Assembly (NCBI RefSeq): GCF_022761035.1
Contig: NZ_JAKWJP010000002.1
Coordinates: 558,001 to 622,000, forward strand
DNA: 64,000 nt
Direction of reading: 5' to 3'
Source of the DNA: Microbacterium sp. SS28
GTDB lineage: Bacteria; Actinomycetota; Actinomycetes; Actinomycetales; Microbacteriaceae
The notes below the pieces were generated by a model. The model saw only the letters and a program-made list of their open reading frames with translations. It did not search any database and was not told the DNA's origin. A program made the translations under genes and the position numbers. This document shows, one piece after another, positions 51,395 through 59,583 of this stretch (within the stretch, counting starts at the first letter, position 1; the number at the start of each line of letters is the position of its first letter).

Positions 51395-52765
51395 CTACTC
51401 GATGACGGTGAAGTCGGCGCCGAGCGCGTCGAGCTTGGCGAACAGCTTCTCGTAGCCGCGGCGGATGATCCCGACGTTGCGGACGACCGACTCGCCTTCG
51501 GCTGCGAGCGCCGCGATGACGTGGCTGTACCCGCCGCGGAGGTCGGGGACGACGATGTCGGCGCCGTGCAGGGGCGTCGGGCCCGTGATGACGGCGGCCT
51601 GCTCGAGCTCGCGACGCGGTACGCGGCGCGCCCCGCCCTCGAGTCCGTGCGGGTGCACGACGATGTCGGCGCCCATCTGTACGAGCGCCTGCGTGAAGCC
51701 GAAGCGGTTCTCGTACACGGTCTCGTGGACGATCGACTCACCCTCGGCCTGCGTCAGCGCGACGATGAGGGGCTGCTGCCAGTCCGTCATGAACCCGGGG
51801 TGCACGTCGGTCTCGACGATGACGGGCTTGAGCGCGCCCTCACGGCGGAACTGGATGCCGTCCTCGTGCACTTCGAACCAGCCGCCCGCCTTGCGGAAGA
51901 CGTTGAGGAAGGTCAGCATCTCCTGCTGCTTGGCGCCGCCGACGAAGATGTCGCCGTCGGTCGCGAGCGCCGCGCAGGCCCACGATGCCGCCTCGTTGCG
52001 GTCGAAGATGCATCGGTGGTCGTACCCGCGGAGCGAGTCGACGCCCTCGATGACGATGACCCGGTTGGGCTCGTACGAGATGATCGCGCCCATCTTCTGC
52101 AGCACCGCGATGAGATCCATGATCTCGGGCTCGATCGCCGCGTTGCGCAGCTCGGTCGTGCCACGCGCGCGGACCGCCGTGAGCAGCACCTGCTCCGTCG
52201 CGCCGACGCTCGGGTACGGGAGCTCGATGTCGGCGCCGTGCAGGCCCTCGGGCGCCGAGAGGCGGATGCCGCTCGGGAGCTTGTCGACCACGGCCCCGAA
52301 CGCGCGCAGCGCATCGAGGTGGAAGTCGATGGGCCGGTCGCCGATGCGGCAGCCGCCCAAGTCGGGGATGAACGCCTGACCGAGCAGGTGCAGCAGCGGT
52401 CCGCAGAAGAGGATCGGGATGCGGGAGGCGCCCGCGTGGGCGTCGATCTCCTCCATGTGGGCCGAGACCGCGCCGCTCGGGTCGAGGTGGAGGACGCCGT
52501 CCTCCTCGCCGTCGACGACCGCCACGCCGTGCACCTCGAGCAGAGAGCGCACGACCTGGACGTCGCTGATGTCGGGCACATCCCGCAGCGTGCTCGTCGT
52601 CTCGCCCAGGAGCGCCGCGACCATCGCCTTCGTCGCGAGGTTCTTCGCGCCCTTGACCTCGACGCGACCTGTGAGGGGCCGGCCGCCGCGGATCGCAATG
52701 GTGTCGCCGGACAATTCCTTCTCCGCTGCCTTCGGATGCGCCGAGTCGCTCAGGAGTGTGTTCAT
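51395..52765 (-). CDS. murA: UDP-N-acetylglucosamine 1-carboxyvinyltransferase
   Basis: MurA commits UDP-GlcNAc to peptidoglycan synthesis. The 456 residues show two EPSP-like halves: RGGRPLTGRVEVKGAKNLAT near the start, PDLGGCRIGDRPIDFHLDAL (with Cys in the position of the fosfomycin target, where mycobacteria have Asp), DVHPGFMTDWQQPLIVALTQ and DLRGGYSHVIAALAAEG. The ATG at 52765 gives MNTLLSDSAH; a GTG at 52780 is possible. It heads the run murA-plsC-gpsA-ddl and follows leuD by 82 nt. Confidence 0.93.
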   Translation of the reverse strand: MNTLLSDSAHPKAAEKELSGDTIAIRGGRPLTGRVEVKGAKNLATKAMVAALLGETTSTLRDVPDISDVQVVRSLLEVHGVAVVDGEEDGVLHLDPSGAVSAHMEEIDAHAGASRIPILFCGPLLHLLGQAFIPDLGGCRIGDRPIDFHLDALRAFGAVVDKLPSGIRLSAPEGLHGADIELPYPSVGATEQVLLTAVRARGTTELRNAAIEPEIMDLIAVLQKMGAIISYEPNRVIVIEGVDSLRGYDHRCIFDRNEAASWACAALATDGDIFVGGAKQQEMLTFLNVFRKAGGWFEVHEDGIQFRREGALKPVIVETDVHPGFMTDWQQPLIVALTQAEGESIVHETVYENRFGFTQALVQMGADIVVHPHGLEGGARRVPRRELEQAAVITGPTPLHGADIVVPDLRGGYSHVIAALAAEGESVVRNVGIIRRGYEKLFAKLDALGADFTVIE

Positions 52766-52847
52766 CCGGTGGGACCTCACTTGTCGGTGTCGAGGGGCGC
52801 GGCTCGCCCTGGTGGGGCACAGCCTCGCGAGACGTGAACGTCTCAGC

Positions 52848-53444
52848 TTACGGAATCGGGAGGGTGCGAGGCCGCCACGCCTCGCGCCGAGCCTCGAACT
52901 GGGAGATCCTGTCCTCGTTGCGCAGAGTCAGCCCGATGTCGTCGAGACCCTCGAGAAGGCGCCACCTAGTGTAGTCGTCGATCTCGAATGACACCCGGAG
53001 ATCGCCGATCGACGCCGTACGCGACTCGAGGTCGACCGTCATCTCGATTCCCGGCTCCGCGTCGATCGCAGCCCAGATCGCCGCGAGATCCGCGTCGGAG
53101 ATGACCCCCGTCACGAGGCCCTGCTTGCCCGAGTTGCCGCGGAAGATGTCGGCGAAGCGGGGGCTCAGAACGACCCGGAAGCCGAAGTCGCGCAGTGCCC
53201 AGACAGCGTGCTCACGGCTCGAGCCGGTGCCGAAGTCCGGTCCCGCCACGAGGATCGACGCGCCGGCGTAGGCCGCCTGGTTCAGGACGAACTCGGGGTC
53301 CTGCCGCCAGCTGGCGAAGAGCGCGTCGTCGAAGCCGGTCTTCGTGACCCGCTTGAGGTACACGGCCGGGATGATCTGGTCGGTGTCGACCGCGGAGCGC
53401 TGCAGGGGCGCCGCGATGCCGGTGTGCGTCGTGAACTTGTCCAT
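52848..53444 (-). CDS. leuD: 3-isopropylmalate dehydratase small subunit
   Basis: LeuD with LeuC isomerises 2-isopropylmalate to 3-isopropylmalate in leucine synthesis. The 198 residues show [14 protein letters not shown] sequence ([17 protein letters not shown]), [20 protein letters not shown] and [13 protein letters not shown], the swivel-domain motifs. It begins 1 nt after the leuC stop, so the two are cotranscribed. The length is normal. Confidence 0.95.
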   Translation of the reverse strand: MDKFTTHTGIAAPLQRSAVDTDQIIPAVYLKRVTKTGFDDALFASWRQDPEFVLNQAAYAGASILVAGPDFGTGSSREHAVWALRDFGFRVVLSPRFADIFRGNSGKQGLVTGVISDADLAAIWAAIDAEPGIEMTVDLESRTASIGDLRVSFEIDDYTRWRLLEGLDDIGLTLRNEDRISQFEARREAWRPRTLPIP

Positions 53445-53445
53445 G

Positions 53446-54909
53446 TCAGGCCTCCGCTCCGACCAGAGCCGGCAGATCGCCGGGACTCGACAGCGTGCCG
53501 CGCACGGCGGTCGCCGCGGCGACGAGCGGCGAGACGAGGTGCGTGCGTCCGCCCTTGCCCTGGCGGCCCTCGAAGTTGCGATTGCTCGTCGAGGCGCACC
53601 GCTCGCCCGGGGCGAGCTGATCGGGGTTCATGCCCAGGCACATCGAGCAGCCGGCGAACCGCCACTCGGCGCCGAACTCGGTGAAGATCTTGTCGAGACC
53701 CTCGGCCTCGGCCTCCAGCCGCACGCGCGCGGAGCCCGGCACGACCATGACGCGGACCCCGGGGGCCTTCGTGCGGCCCTGGATCACCGAGGCGAACGCG
53801 CGGAGGTCTTCAATGCGGCTGTTGGTGCACGAGCCCATGAAGACGGCGTCGACGGGGACGTCCTTCAGTCGGGTGCCGGCCTTCAGGTCCATGTACTCGA
53901 GCGCGCGCTCGGCGGCGGCGCGCTCGTTCGCGTCGCTGAACTGCTCGGGCGCCGGGACGACGTCGCCGAGCGACACGCCCTGCCCCGGGTTGGTGCCCCA
54001 CGTCACGAACGGCTCGAGTTCGGCGGCGTCGAGGAAGACCTCGGCGTCGTACACGGCGCCCTCGTCGCTGGGGAGCGTCCGCCAGTACGCGACGGCGTCG
54101 TCCCAGTCCTGGCCCTTCGGCGCGTGATCGCGGCCCTTGACGTACTCGAACGTCGTCTCGTCGGGGGCGATCATGCCCGCGCGGGCGCCGGCCTCGATCG
54201 ACATGTTGCACATCGTCATGCGCCCCTCCATCGAGAGGGAGCGGACGGCGCTGCCGCGGAACTCCAGGACGTAGCCCTGGCCCCCGTTGGCGCCGATCTT
54301 CGCGATGATCGCGAGGACGACATCCTTGGCCGTGACCTCGGGCTTGAGCTCGCCCTCGACCGTGATCGCCATCGTCTTGAAGGGCTTGAGCGGCAGCGTC
54401 TGGGTCGCGAGGACGTGCTCGACCTCGCTCGTGCCGATGCCGAAGGCCATCGCGCCGAAGGCTCCGTGCGTCGAGGTGTGCGAGTCGCCGCACACGACCG
54501 TGATACCCGGCATCGTGAGTCCCAGCTGCGGGCCCACGACGTGGACGATGCCCTGCTCCTTGTCGCCGAGCGAGTGCAGGCGCACGTCGAACTCGGCGGC
54601 GTTGCGACGCAGCGTCTCGATCTGCGTGCGGCTCGTGATGTCGGCGATCGGCTTGTCGATGTCGAGCGTCGGCGTGTTGTGATCCTCGGTCGCGATCGTC
54701 AGATCGAGCCGCCGGACGGGTCGGCCCTCGGCGCGGAGGCCGTCGAAGGCCTGCGGGCTGGTCACCTCGTGGACAAGGTGCAGGTCGATGTAGATGAGGT
54801 CGGGCTCGCCGTTCTCGCCCTTGACCACGAGGTGGTCGTCCCAGACCTTCTCGGCCAGCGTGCGGGGGCGATCGGGGATGCCGGCCGCGTCGGAAACAGG
54901 GGTGCTCAT
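53446..54909 (-). CDS. leuC: 3-isopropylmalate dehydratase large subunit
   Basis: LeuC is the aconitase-like [4Fe-4S] subunit. The 487 residues contain [47 protein letters not shown] and [13 protein letters not shown] (the three cluster Cys), plus [20 protein letters not shown]. The ATG at 54909 is preceded by GAGGAG at about 12 nt. An 8-bp inverted repeat lies in the presumed leader. Confidence 0.96.
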   Translation of the reverse strand: MSTPVSDAAGIPDRPRTLAEKVWDDHLVVKGENGEPDLIYIDLHLVHEVTSPQAFDGLRAEGRPVRRLDLTIATEDHNTPTLDIDKPIADITSRTQIETLRRNAAEFDVRLHSLGDKEQGIVHVVGPQLGLTMPGITVVCGDSHTSTHGAFGAMAFGIGTSEVEHVLATQTLPLKPFKTMAITVEGELKPEVTAKDVVLAIIAKIGANGGQGYVLEFRGSAVRSLSMEGRMTMCNMSIEAGARAGMIAPDETTFEYVKGRDHAPKGQDWDDAVAYWRTLPSDEGAVYDAEVFLDAAELEPFVTWGTNPGQGVSLGDVVPAPEQFSDANERAAAERALEYMDLKAGTRLKDVPVDAVFMGSCTNSRIEDLRAFASVIQGRTKAPGVRVMVVPGSARVRLEAEAEGLDKIFTEFGAEWRFAGCSMCLGMNPDQLAPGERCASTSNRNFEGRQGKGGRTHLVSPLVAAATAVRGTLSSPGDLPALVGAEA

Positions 54910-54957
54910 TGCTCTGTCGTTCTCCTCGAATGGGGGATCAAGCCCGCAACGGACTCC

Positions 54958-54992
54958 GCGACGAGGAGGGGCTCAGAACGAGGTCTCGTCGC
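54958..54992. promoter_or_regulatory. Inverted repeat in the leuC leader
   Basis: GCGACGAG (54958-54965) and CTCGTCGC (54985-54992) form perfect 8-bp arms around 19 nt, about 50-85 nt upstream of leuC. A TTAGCG -10-like box lies just upstream on the minus strand (55002-54997), so the hairpin would sit at the mRNA 5' end. It could be a regulator site or an attenuator. No run of Leu codons is seen beside it. Confidence 0.4.
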
Positions 54993-55010
54993 GGCCGCTA
55001 AGGAGAAGAC

Positions 55011-55055
55011 GAGCGATCCGCACCCGGAAAGATTACCACCGGGTGCGGATCGCTC
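55011..55055. terminator. Hairpin terminator after terC
   Basis: Perfect 17-bp arms (GAGCGATCCGCACCCGG at 55011-55027 and its complement at 55039-55055) flank an 11-nt loop. It lies 16 nt after the terC stop on the minus strand and isolates terC from leuC. Confidence 0.85.
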
Positions 55056-55070
55056 GGAGCGCGAGGCGCG

Positions 55071-56147
55071 TCAGTCCTTGTCGTCGACGCTCGGCGGCTG
55101 CGCCACGGTGGGCGGCGTGCCCTTCTCTGCGGCGACCGCGGAGGCCGCGGCATCCGCCGTCGTCGCCTTCTTCTCCCGCGAGGACGAGATGAGGCTCGCG
55201 ATCGTCGCGACCGTCATCGACAGGATGATCACGACGAGCGACGTCCACGTCCCGATCTCGGGCGCCCACTCGACGGGCTCGCCGCCGTTGATGAACGGGA
55301 GATCGTTCGTGTGCAGGGCGTGGAAGAACAGCTTCACGCCGATGAACGCGAGGATGAACGCGATGCCGTAGTGCAGGTACTTGAGGCGATCGAGGAGACC
55401 GCCCAGCAGGAAGTAGAGCTGCCGCAGACCCATGAGCGCGAAGAGGTTCGCCGTGAAGACGATGAACGGGCTCTGCGTGATGCCGAAGATCGCAGGGATC
55501 GAGTCGATCGCGAAGATCAGGTCGGTGAACCCGATCGCGACGAACACGAGGATCATCGGCGTGAAGATCTTCTTGCCGTTCACGACGGTGCGGAGCTTCG
55601 CGCCGTCGTAGTGGTCGCTGATCTCGACGAAGCGACGCGTGAAGCGGACGATGCCCGCCTCGGCGGCCGCGTCGTTCTCGTGCGCCTTCGGGAAGGCCTG
55701 GCGCCACGCCGTGAAGACGAGGAAGGCGCCGAAGATGTAGAAGATCCAGCTGAACTGCTCGATGAGCGCGGCGCCCAGCATGATGAAGATCGCCCGCAGG
55801 ATGAGCGCGATGATGATTCCCACCATCAGGACTTCCTGCTGGTAGCGCCGCGGCACGGCGAACTGAGCCATGATCAGCACGAAGACGAAGAGGTTGTCGA
55901 TCGACAGGCTGTACTCGGTGAGCCAGCCCGCGAGGAACTCTCCCATCGCCGCGGGGCTGTCGGTCACCATGTAGAGGATCACGGCGAACACGAGCGCGAG
56001 CGACACGTAGAAGACGACCCACAGGGTCGCCTCCTTCATCGTGGGGATGTGTGGCCGCTTGAGGATGATCAGAAGATCGGCGATGAGGATCAGGGTCAGC
56101 ACGACGAGCGCGATGACCTGGAACCAGACGGGGATCTCGTAGGTCAT
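55071..56147 (-). CDS. TerC-family membrane protein, probable manganese exporter
   Basis: The 358-residue protein has about eight or nine membrane segments with the TerC motifs FLAGWLTEYSLSIDNLFVFV (conserved Glu and Asp) and IGFTDLIFAIDSIPAIFGIT. The polar loop between has FTRRFVEISDHYDG. Family members such as Alx and MeeF-like proteins export manganese or help metallate exported enzymes. The leader carries features of the yybP-ykoY manganese riboswitch, which supports this role. The ATG at 56147 follows GAAAGG, and an earlier in-frame start would run into the riboswitch. A terminator follows. Confidence 0.9.
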   Translation of the reverse strand: MTYEIPVWFQVIALVVLTLILIADLLIILKRPHIPTMKEATLWVVFYVSLALVFAVILYMVTDSPAAMGEFLAGWLTEYSLSIDNLFVFVLIMAQFAVPRRYQQEVLMVGIIIALILRAIFIMLGAALIEQFSWIFYIFGAFLVFTAWRQAFPKAHENDAAAEAGIVRFTRRFVEISDHYDGAKLRTVVNGKKIFTPMILVFVAIGFTDLIFAIDSIPAIFGITQSPFIVFTANLFALMGLRQLYFLLGGLLDRLKYLHYGIAFILAFIGVKLFFHALHTNDLPFINGGEPVEWAPEIGTWTSLVVIILSMTVATIASLISSSREKKATTADAAASAVAAEKGTPPTVAQPPSVDDKD

Positions 56148-56164
56148 GAAAGCCTTTCGGAGAG

Positions 56165-56275
56165 GGTCGCAACGGACCGAAAGTCTCTCCCCCGCCGAAG
56201 CGGCGCGCGCCCGGGGCACCAGCAGCGGGTGCCCGTGATGACGGACGCGCGAGAACGGGATACTCCCTCTCGATC
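56165..56275 (-). ncRNA. Probable yybP-ykoY manganese riboswitch upstream of terC
   Basis: The terC leader on the minus strand contains, in order, AGGGAGTATCCCG, CGCGTCCGTCATCACGGG, a GC-rich hairpin (GGGCACC...GGTGCCC) and GGGGGAGAGACTTTCGG shortly before the start codon. GGGAGTA near the 5' end with GAGA-CTTTCGG near the 3' end recalls the conserved parts of yybP-ykoY RNAs, which often precede terC genes. A TATCCT -10 box lies at 56286-56281. Covariance-model scoring was not possible here. Confidence 0.65.
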
Positions 56276-56413
56276 GGTTCAGGATACCGGCACGGACGCC
56301 CCGGCGGGTTTCGCGCAGATGACGGATGCCGCTTCCGCGTGAGACGACGAGCCCCGTTCCGACACCTGATGTGTGAGAGACAATGAGGCGCAGGCCTCGC
56401 TGAACGGACAGGG

Positions 56414-56968
56414 ATGACCGAGATCGACGACACCGACAGGCAGTTGGTGCAAGCGGCTGCGGGTGGCAGCGAGATCGCCTTCCGCACGCTGTACCGCGCG
56501 TACGTCCGCCCCGTCTACTGGATCGCGCACGGTCTCGTGGGCGATCCCGCGGACGCGGAGGACGTCACGCAGGAGACGTTCCTCGCGGCGTGGCGGAAGC
56601 TCCCGGGCTTCGAGCTCGCAGGCGAGTCGCTGCTGCCGTGGCTCGCGACGATCTGCCGCTTCCAGGCCGCGAACCGCATCCGGCGCCAGCGCCGCGACCG
56701 CGACCGGACTGCCGGCGAAGCCGACGAGAACCTGCCCGCGACGGTCGACGTCGAGCAGCAGGTGATCGACGCCGACCTCGCCGACCGGATCCTCGCCGCC
56801 GTCGCGGTGCTCAGCCCGCTCGATCGCGAGATCTTCCGCCTGTGCGCCGCCGAGGGCTACGCCTACCAGGCTGCCGCCGACGAGCTCGGCGTCGCGCACG
56901 GCGTCGTCCGCAATCGTCTCTCCCGCCTCCGCACGCGACTGCGGACGACCGTCGAGGAGAGCTCATGA
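56414..56968 (+). CDS. ECF-type RNA polymerase sigma factor
   Basis: The 184 residues have region 2 (IAFRTLYRAYVRPVYWIAHG, then DAEDVTQETFLAAWRKLPGF) and region 4 (LSPLDREIFRLCAAEGYAYQ, then ADELGVAHGVVRNRLSRLRT), with no region 3. It is cotranscribed with a DUF4349 membrane protein by a 4-nt overlap (ATGA), the usual layout for an ECF factor and its membrane anti-sigma partner. The target promoters are unknown. A GACAAT box lies about 35 nt upstream of the ATG. Confidence 0.92.
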   Translation: MTEIDDTDRQLVQAAAGGSEIAFRTLYRAYVRPVYWIAHGLVGDPADAEDVTQETFLAAWRKLPGFELAGESLLPWLATICRFQAANRIRRQRRDRDRTAGEADENLPATVDVEQQVIDADLADRILAAVAVLSPLDREIFRLCAAEGYAYQAAADELGVAHGVVRNRLSRLRTRLRTTVEESS

Positions 56969-58143
56969 ACACGACACACGACGACACACCCGCATCGGCC
57001 GGACCCGACCTCGGCCTGCCGGAGCTGTCCGACGAGAGGATCGAGCGCATCGAGTCGCGGGTCTTCGCGGGGATCGCGCACGATCGCGTCGCCGCACGCA
57101 CGCGGCGTCGACGCTGGTGGATCGGCGGGTCCGCGGCTGCGGCCGTCATCATCGTGGCCGCCGTCATCGCGCCCTCGGTCGGCTCGCTCGTCTCGGGCAC
57201 CGTGGGGAGCGCGGGCAGCACGACGGACGAGGCCGGCTCGGCCCCCCTCGCACCCGACGTCGCGGGCGGCTCCGACCTCACGCAGGAGAGCGCTCGGGAC
57301 TCGGGGCAGCTCGACGGGGCATCCCTCCCCCTCGCCGACCAGGCCGCGGCGCCCGATCGCGCGATCATCACGACGGCGTCGGCGACGGTCGTCGTCGAGG
57401 ACGTCTCGGGGGCGGCCGGCGAGATCGCGGCCTCGGCCGAGGCGCACGGCGGCTACGTCGAGTCGATGAGCATCGGCCAGAGCGGGCAGGTCTACCCCGT
57501 CGACCCGAACGGCGTCGTCTACGACTCCACGTATCCGTACCCCTATCCGTCACCCGACGGCGCGTGGATCACCGTGCGCGTGCCCGCCGACGAGCTCTCG
57601 ACGATGGTCGACGAGCTTTCGGGCCTCGGCGAGGTCACGGCGTCGACCGTCAGCCGACAGGACGTCACGGAGCAGACGATCGACCTGCAGGCGCGGATCG
57701 ACGCGGCACAGGCATCCGTCGATCGCCTCATCGAGCTCATGGCGCAAGCGGGCGACCTGTCCGACCTCATCGCGGCCGAGGCGGCGCTGTCGGAACGGCA
57801 GGCGACCCTCGAGTCGTATCAGCAGCAGCTCGAGTCGCTCGAGGGCCAGGTCGACATGGCGACGCTCTCGGTGACGCTCGTGCCGGAGTCCGAGCCGGTC
57901 GAAGCCGATCCCGCGGGGTTCACAGACGGTCTCGTGGCCGGCTGGAACGGCCTCGTCGCGACGCTCAACGGCATCGTGGTGGCCGTCGGCTTCCTGCTCC
58001 CCTGGCTCGCCGTCGCGGCCGTCCTCGCGCTCGCCGTGTGGGGCATCGCGCGGGCCGTGAAGCGGCGCCGGACGCAGCGCAGGGCGGCTCGCGCAGCAGA
58101 ACGCGCGGCCGAAGCTGCAGAGGCGTCCAAGCCCGCGGAATGA
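56965..58143 (+). CDS. DUF4349 membrane protein, possible anti-sigma partner
   Basis: The 392-residue protein has a cytoplasmic N-terminus of about 48 residues, a membrane segment (WWIGGSAAAAVIIVAAVIAP), a large extracellular part and a second membrane segment (VVAVGFLLPWLAVAAVLALA) before a basic tail. The outer part shows the DUF4349 pattern: ITTASATVVVEDVSGAAGEI, WITVRVPADELSTMVDELSG, TEQTIDLQARIDAAQASVDR and a coiled coil to about residue 300. The short N-terminus could hold the sigma factor. It overlaps the sigma gene by 4 nt. A strong terminator follows. Confidence 0.85.
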   Translation: MNTTHDDTPASAGPDLGLPELSDERIERIESRVFAGIAHDRVAARTRRRRWWIGGSAAAAVIIVAAVIAPSVGSLVSGTVGSAGSTTDEAGSAPLAPDVAGGSDLTQESARDSGQLDGASLPLADQAAAPDRAIITTASATVVVEDVSGAAGEIAASAEAHGGYVESMSIGQSGQVYPVDPNGVVYDSTYPYPYPSPDGAWITVRVPADELSTMVDELSGLGEVTASTVSRQDVTEQTIDLQARIDAAQASVDRLIELMAQAGDLSDLIAAEAALSERQATLESYQQQLESLEGQVDMATLSVTLVPESEPVEADPAGFTDGLVAGWNGLVATLNGIVVAVGFLLPWLAVAAVLALAVWGIARAVKRRRTQRRAARAAERAAEAAEASKPAE

Positions 58144-58156
58144 CCTGAGAAGCATC

Positions 58157-58202
58157 CAGAAATGAAGAAGGGCCCCCTCTCGGGGGCCCTTCTTCATTTC
58201 TG
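58157..58202. terminator. Hairpin terminator after the DUF4349 gene
   Basis: Perfect 21-bp arms (58157-58177 and 58182-58202) flank a TCTC loop. The right arm is T-rich toward its end (CTTCTTCATTTCTG). It may also stop the convergent tRNA transcript, because it abuts the tRNA 3' end. Confidence 0.92.
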
Positions 58203-58287
58203 TGCGCGAGGGGGGACTTGAACCCCCACGCCCTATGCGGGCACTAGCACCTCAAGCTAGCGCGTCTACCTATTCCGCCACCCGCGC
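58203..58287 (-). tRNA. tRNA-Leu (anticodon GAG)
   Basis: The minus strand reads GCGCGGGTGGCGGAATAGGT at the 5' end. It has an anticodon stem GCTAG/CTAGT-type around loop TTGAGGT (anticodon GAG, decoding CTC/CTT), a long variable arm (GTGCCCGCATAGGGCGT) and a T-arm with GGTTCAAGTCC. The acceptor stem GCGCGGG pairs with CTCGCGC with one G-T. The CCA end is not encoded. The long variable arm fits class II tRNA-Leu. Confidence 0.95.
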
Positions 58288-58357
58288 ATTCAGTTTTTTC
58301 GGTTTCGCAACCGAGGAACGACACTATCACGCTCCGCGCCAACCGAAGAATCGACGG

Positions 58358-59455
58358 TCAGCCCATCGTCACTCCGAAGGCGAGTCCGAGCAGGTACGTG
58401 ACGGCGGCCGCGCCGAATCCGATCGCGAGCTGGCGCAGCGCGCGACGAAGGGGCGGGGCGCCCGAGAGGAGGCCCACGGCCGCACCCGTCGCGAGCAGCG
58501 CGAGCCCGACGAGCAGCAGCGCCAGGAGGATCGCCGCGAGGCCCGACAGCCCGAAGATCCACGGGAGGACCGGGATGATCGCGCCGGAGCTGAAGAACAG
58601 GAAGCTCGAGAGCGCGGCGCCCCACGCGCCGCCGACGACATCGTGCCCCGCGGTCGTCGCGACGGGGCCCGTGTAGGTGCTCTGGGCGCTCTGGGTGTCC
58701 TGCGTGCGGGCGGCCTCCACGACACGGCGCGCGCGGGCGAGCGCGTCGACCTCGGTCATGCCCCGCGTGCGGTACACGAGGGCGAGCTCGTTGGCGTCGA
58801 TGTCGAGATGCGGCAGCGCTGCGTCCGCGTAGCCGTTCGGCTCGGTCGCCTCGAGCAGTTCGCGCTGCGAGCGCACCGAGACGAACTCGCCCGCGCCCAT
58901 CGAGAGGGCGCCCGCGAGGAGTCCCGCGACGCCGCTGAAGAGGACGAACTGCGACGAGACGCCCGTCGCCCCGATGCCCATGACGAGCGCGAGGTTGGAC
59001 ACGAGGCCGTCGTTCGCGCCGAAGACGGCGGCGCGGAAGGTCCCGGACAGCCGGCGGCGTCCGCGGGCGGCGAGGCCCCGCACGACCTCGTGGTGGATCT
59101 TCTCGTCCGCGGCCATCGTGGGCGTCGCGAAGGGCTCGTCGTCGTACGGCGATCGCCCCTCGGCGTTCTGTGCGAGCGCGAGCACGAAGATCGACCCGAA
59201 CCGCCGCGCCATCCAGGCGAGCAGGCTCGTGCCCAGCCCCGGTCGAGGGAGCCTCGCGGGCTCGCCGCCGAGCAGCCCCAGCCAGTGCGCCTCGTGCCGT
59301 CCCTCGGCCTCGGCGAGTGCGAGGAGGATCTCGCGCTCCTCCCCCACCCTGCGGGCGGCGAGTTCTCGGTAGACGCGCGCCTCGGCACGCTCGCTGACGA
59401 GATACCGCGCCCAGCGACGTCGATCACGGGCGGTGGGTGCTGCGGGCACGCTCAA
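58358..59455 (-). CDS. Ferritin-like domain fused to a VIT1/CCC1-type metal transporter
   Basis: The 365 residues combine a cytoplasmic rubrerythrin-like domain (about 15-130; VSERAEARVYRELAARR, EEREILLALAEAEGRHEAHW, ADEKIHHEVV with metal-type Glu and His) with a five-span VIT1 domain from about 140 (SGTFRAAVFGANDGLVSNLA; GALSMGAGEFVSVRSQRELL). Similar fusions (MbfA type) export iron or manganese, with the ferritin domain sensing or delivering metal. Start is a TTG at 59455 with GGAGG 5 nt upstream; a GTG at 59449 is possible. It is not in an operon. Confidence 0.87.
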   Translation of the reverse strand: MSVPAAPTARDRRRWARYLVSERAEARVYRELAARRVGEEREILLALAEAEGRHEAHWLGLLGGEPARLPRPGLGTSLLAWMARRFGSIFVLALAQNAEGRSPYDDEPFATPTMAADEKIHHEVVRGLAARGRRRLSGTFRAAVFGANDGLVSNLALVMGIGATGVSSQFVLFSGVAGLLAGALSMGAGEFVSVRSQRELLEATEPNGYADAALPHLDIDANELALVYRTRGMTEVDALARARRVVEAARTQDTQSAQSTYTGPVATTAGHDVVGGAWGAALSSFLFFSSGAIIPVLPWIFGLSGLAAILLALLLVGLALLATGAAVGLLSGAPPLRRALRQLAIGFGAAAVTYLLGLAFGVTMG

Positions 59456-59583
59456 GGAAGCCTCCGAAGGCTGCGATGCGGGTGGGATGCCTCCACGCTA
59501 GTGAGGCCGCGCGAGCCTCGAGCGCGGAAAGCCCCGATTGACAGCATTTCGGGACTCCGAACCTGCCGTCCCGAAGACCCCGC

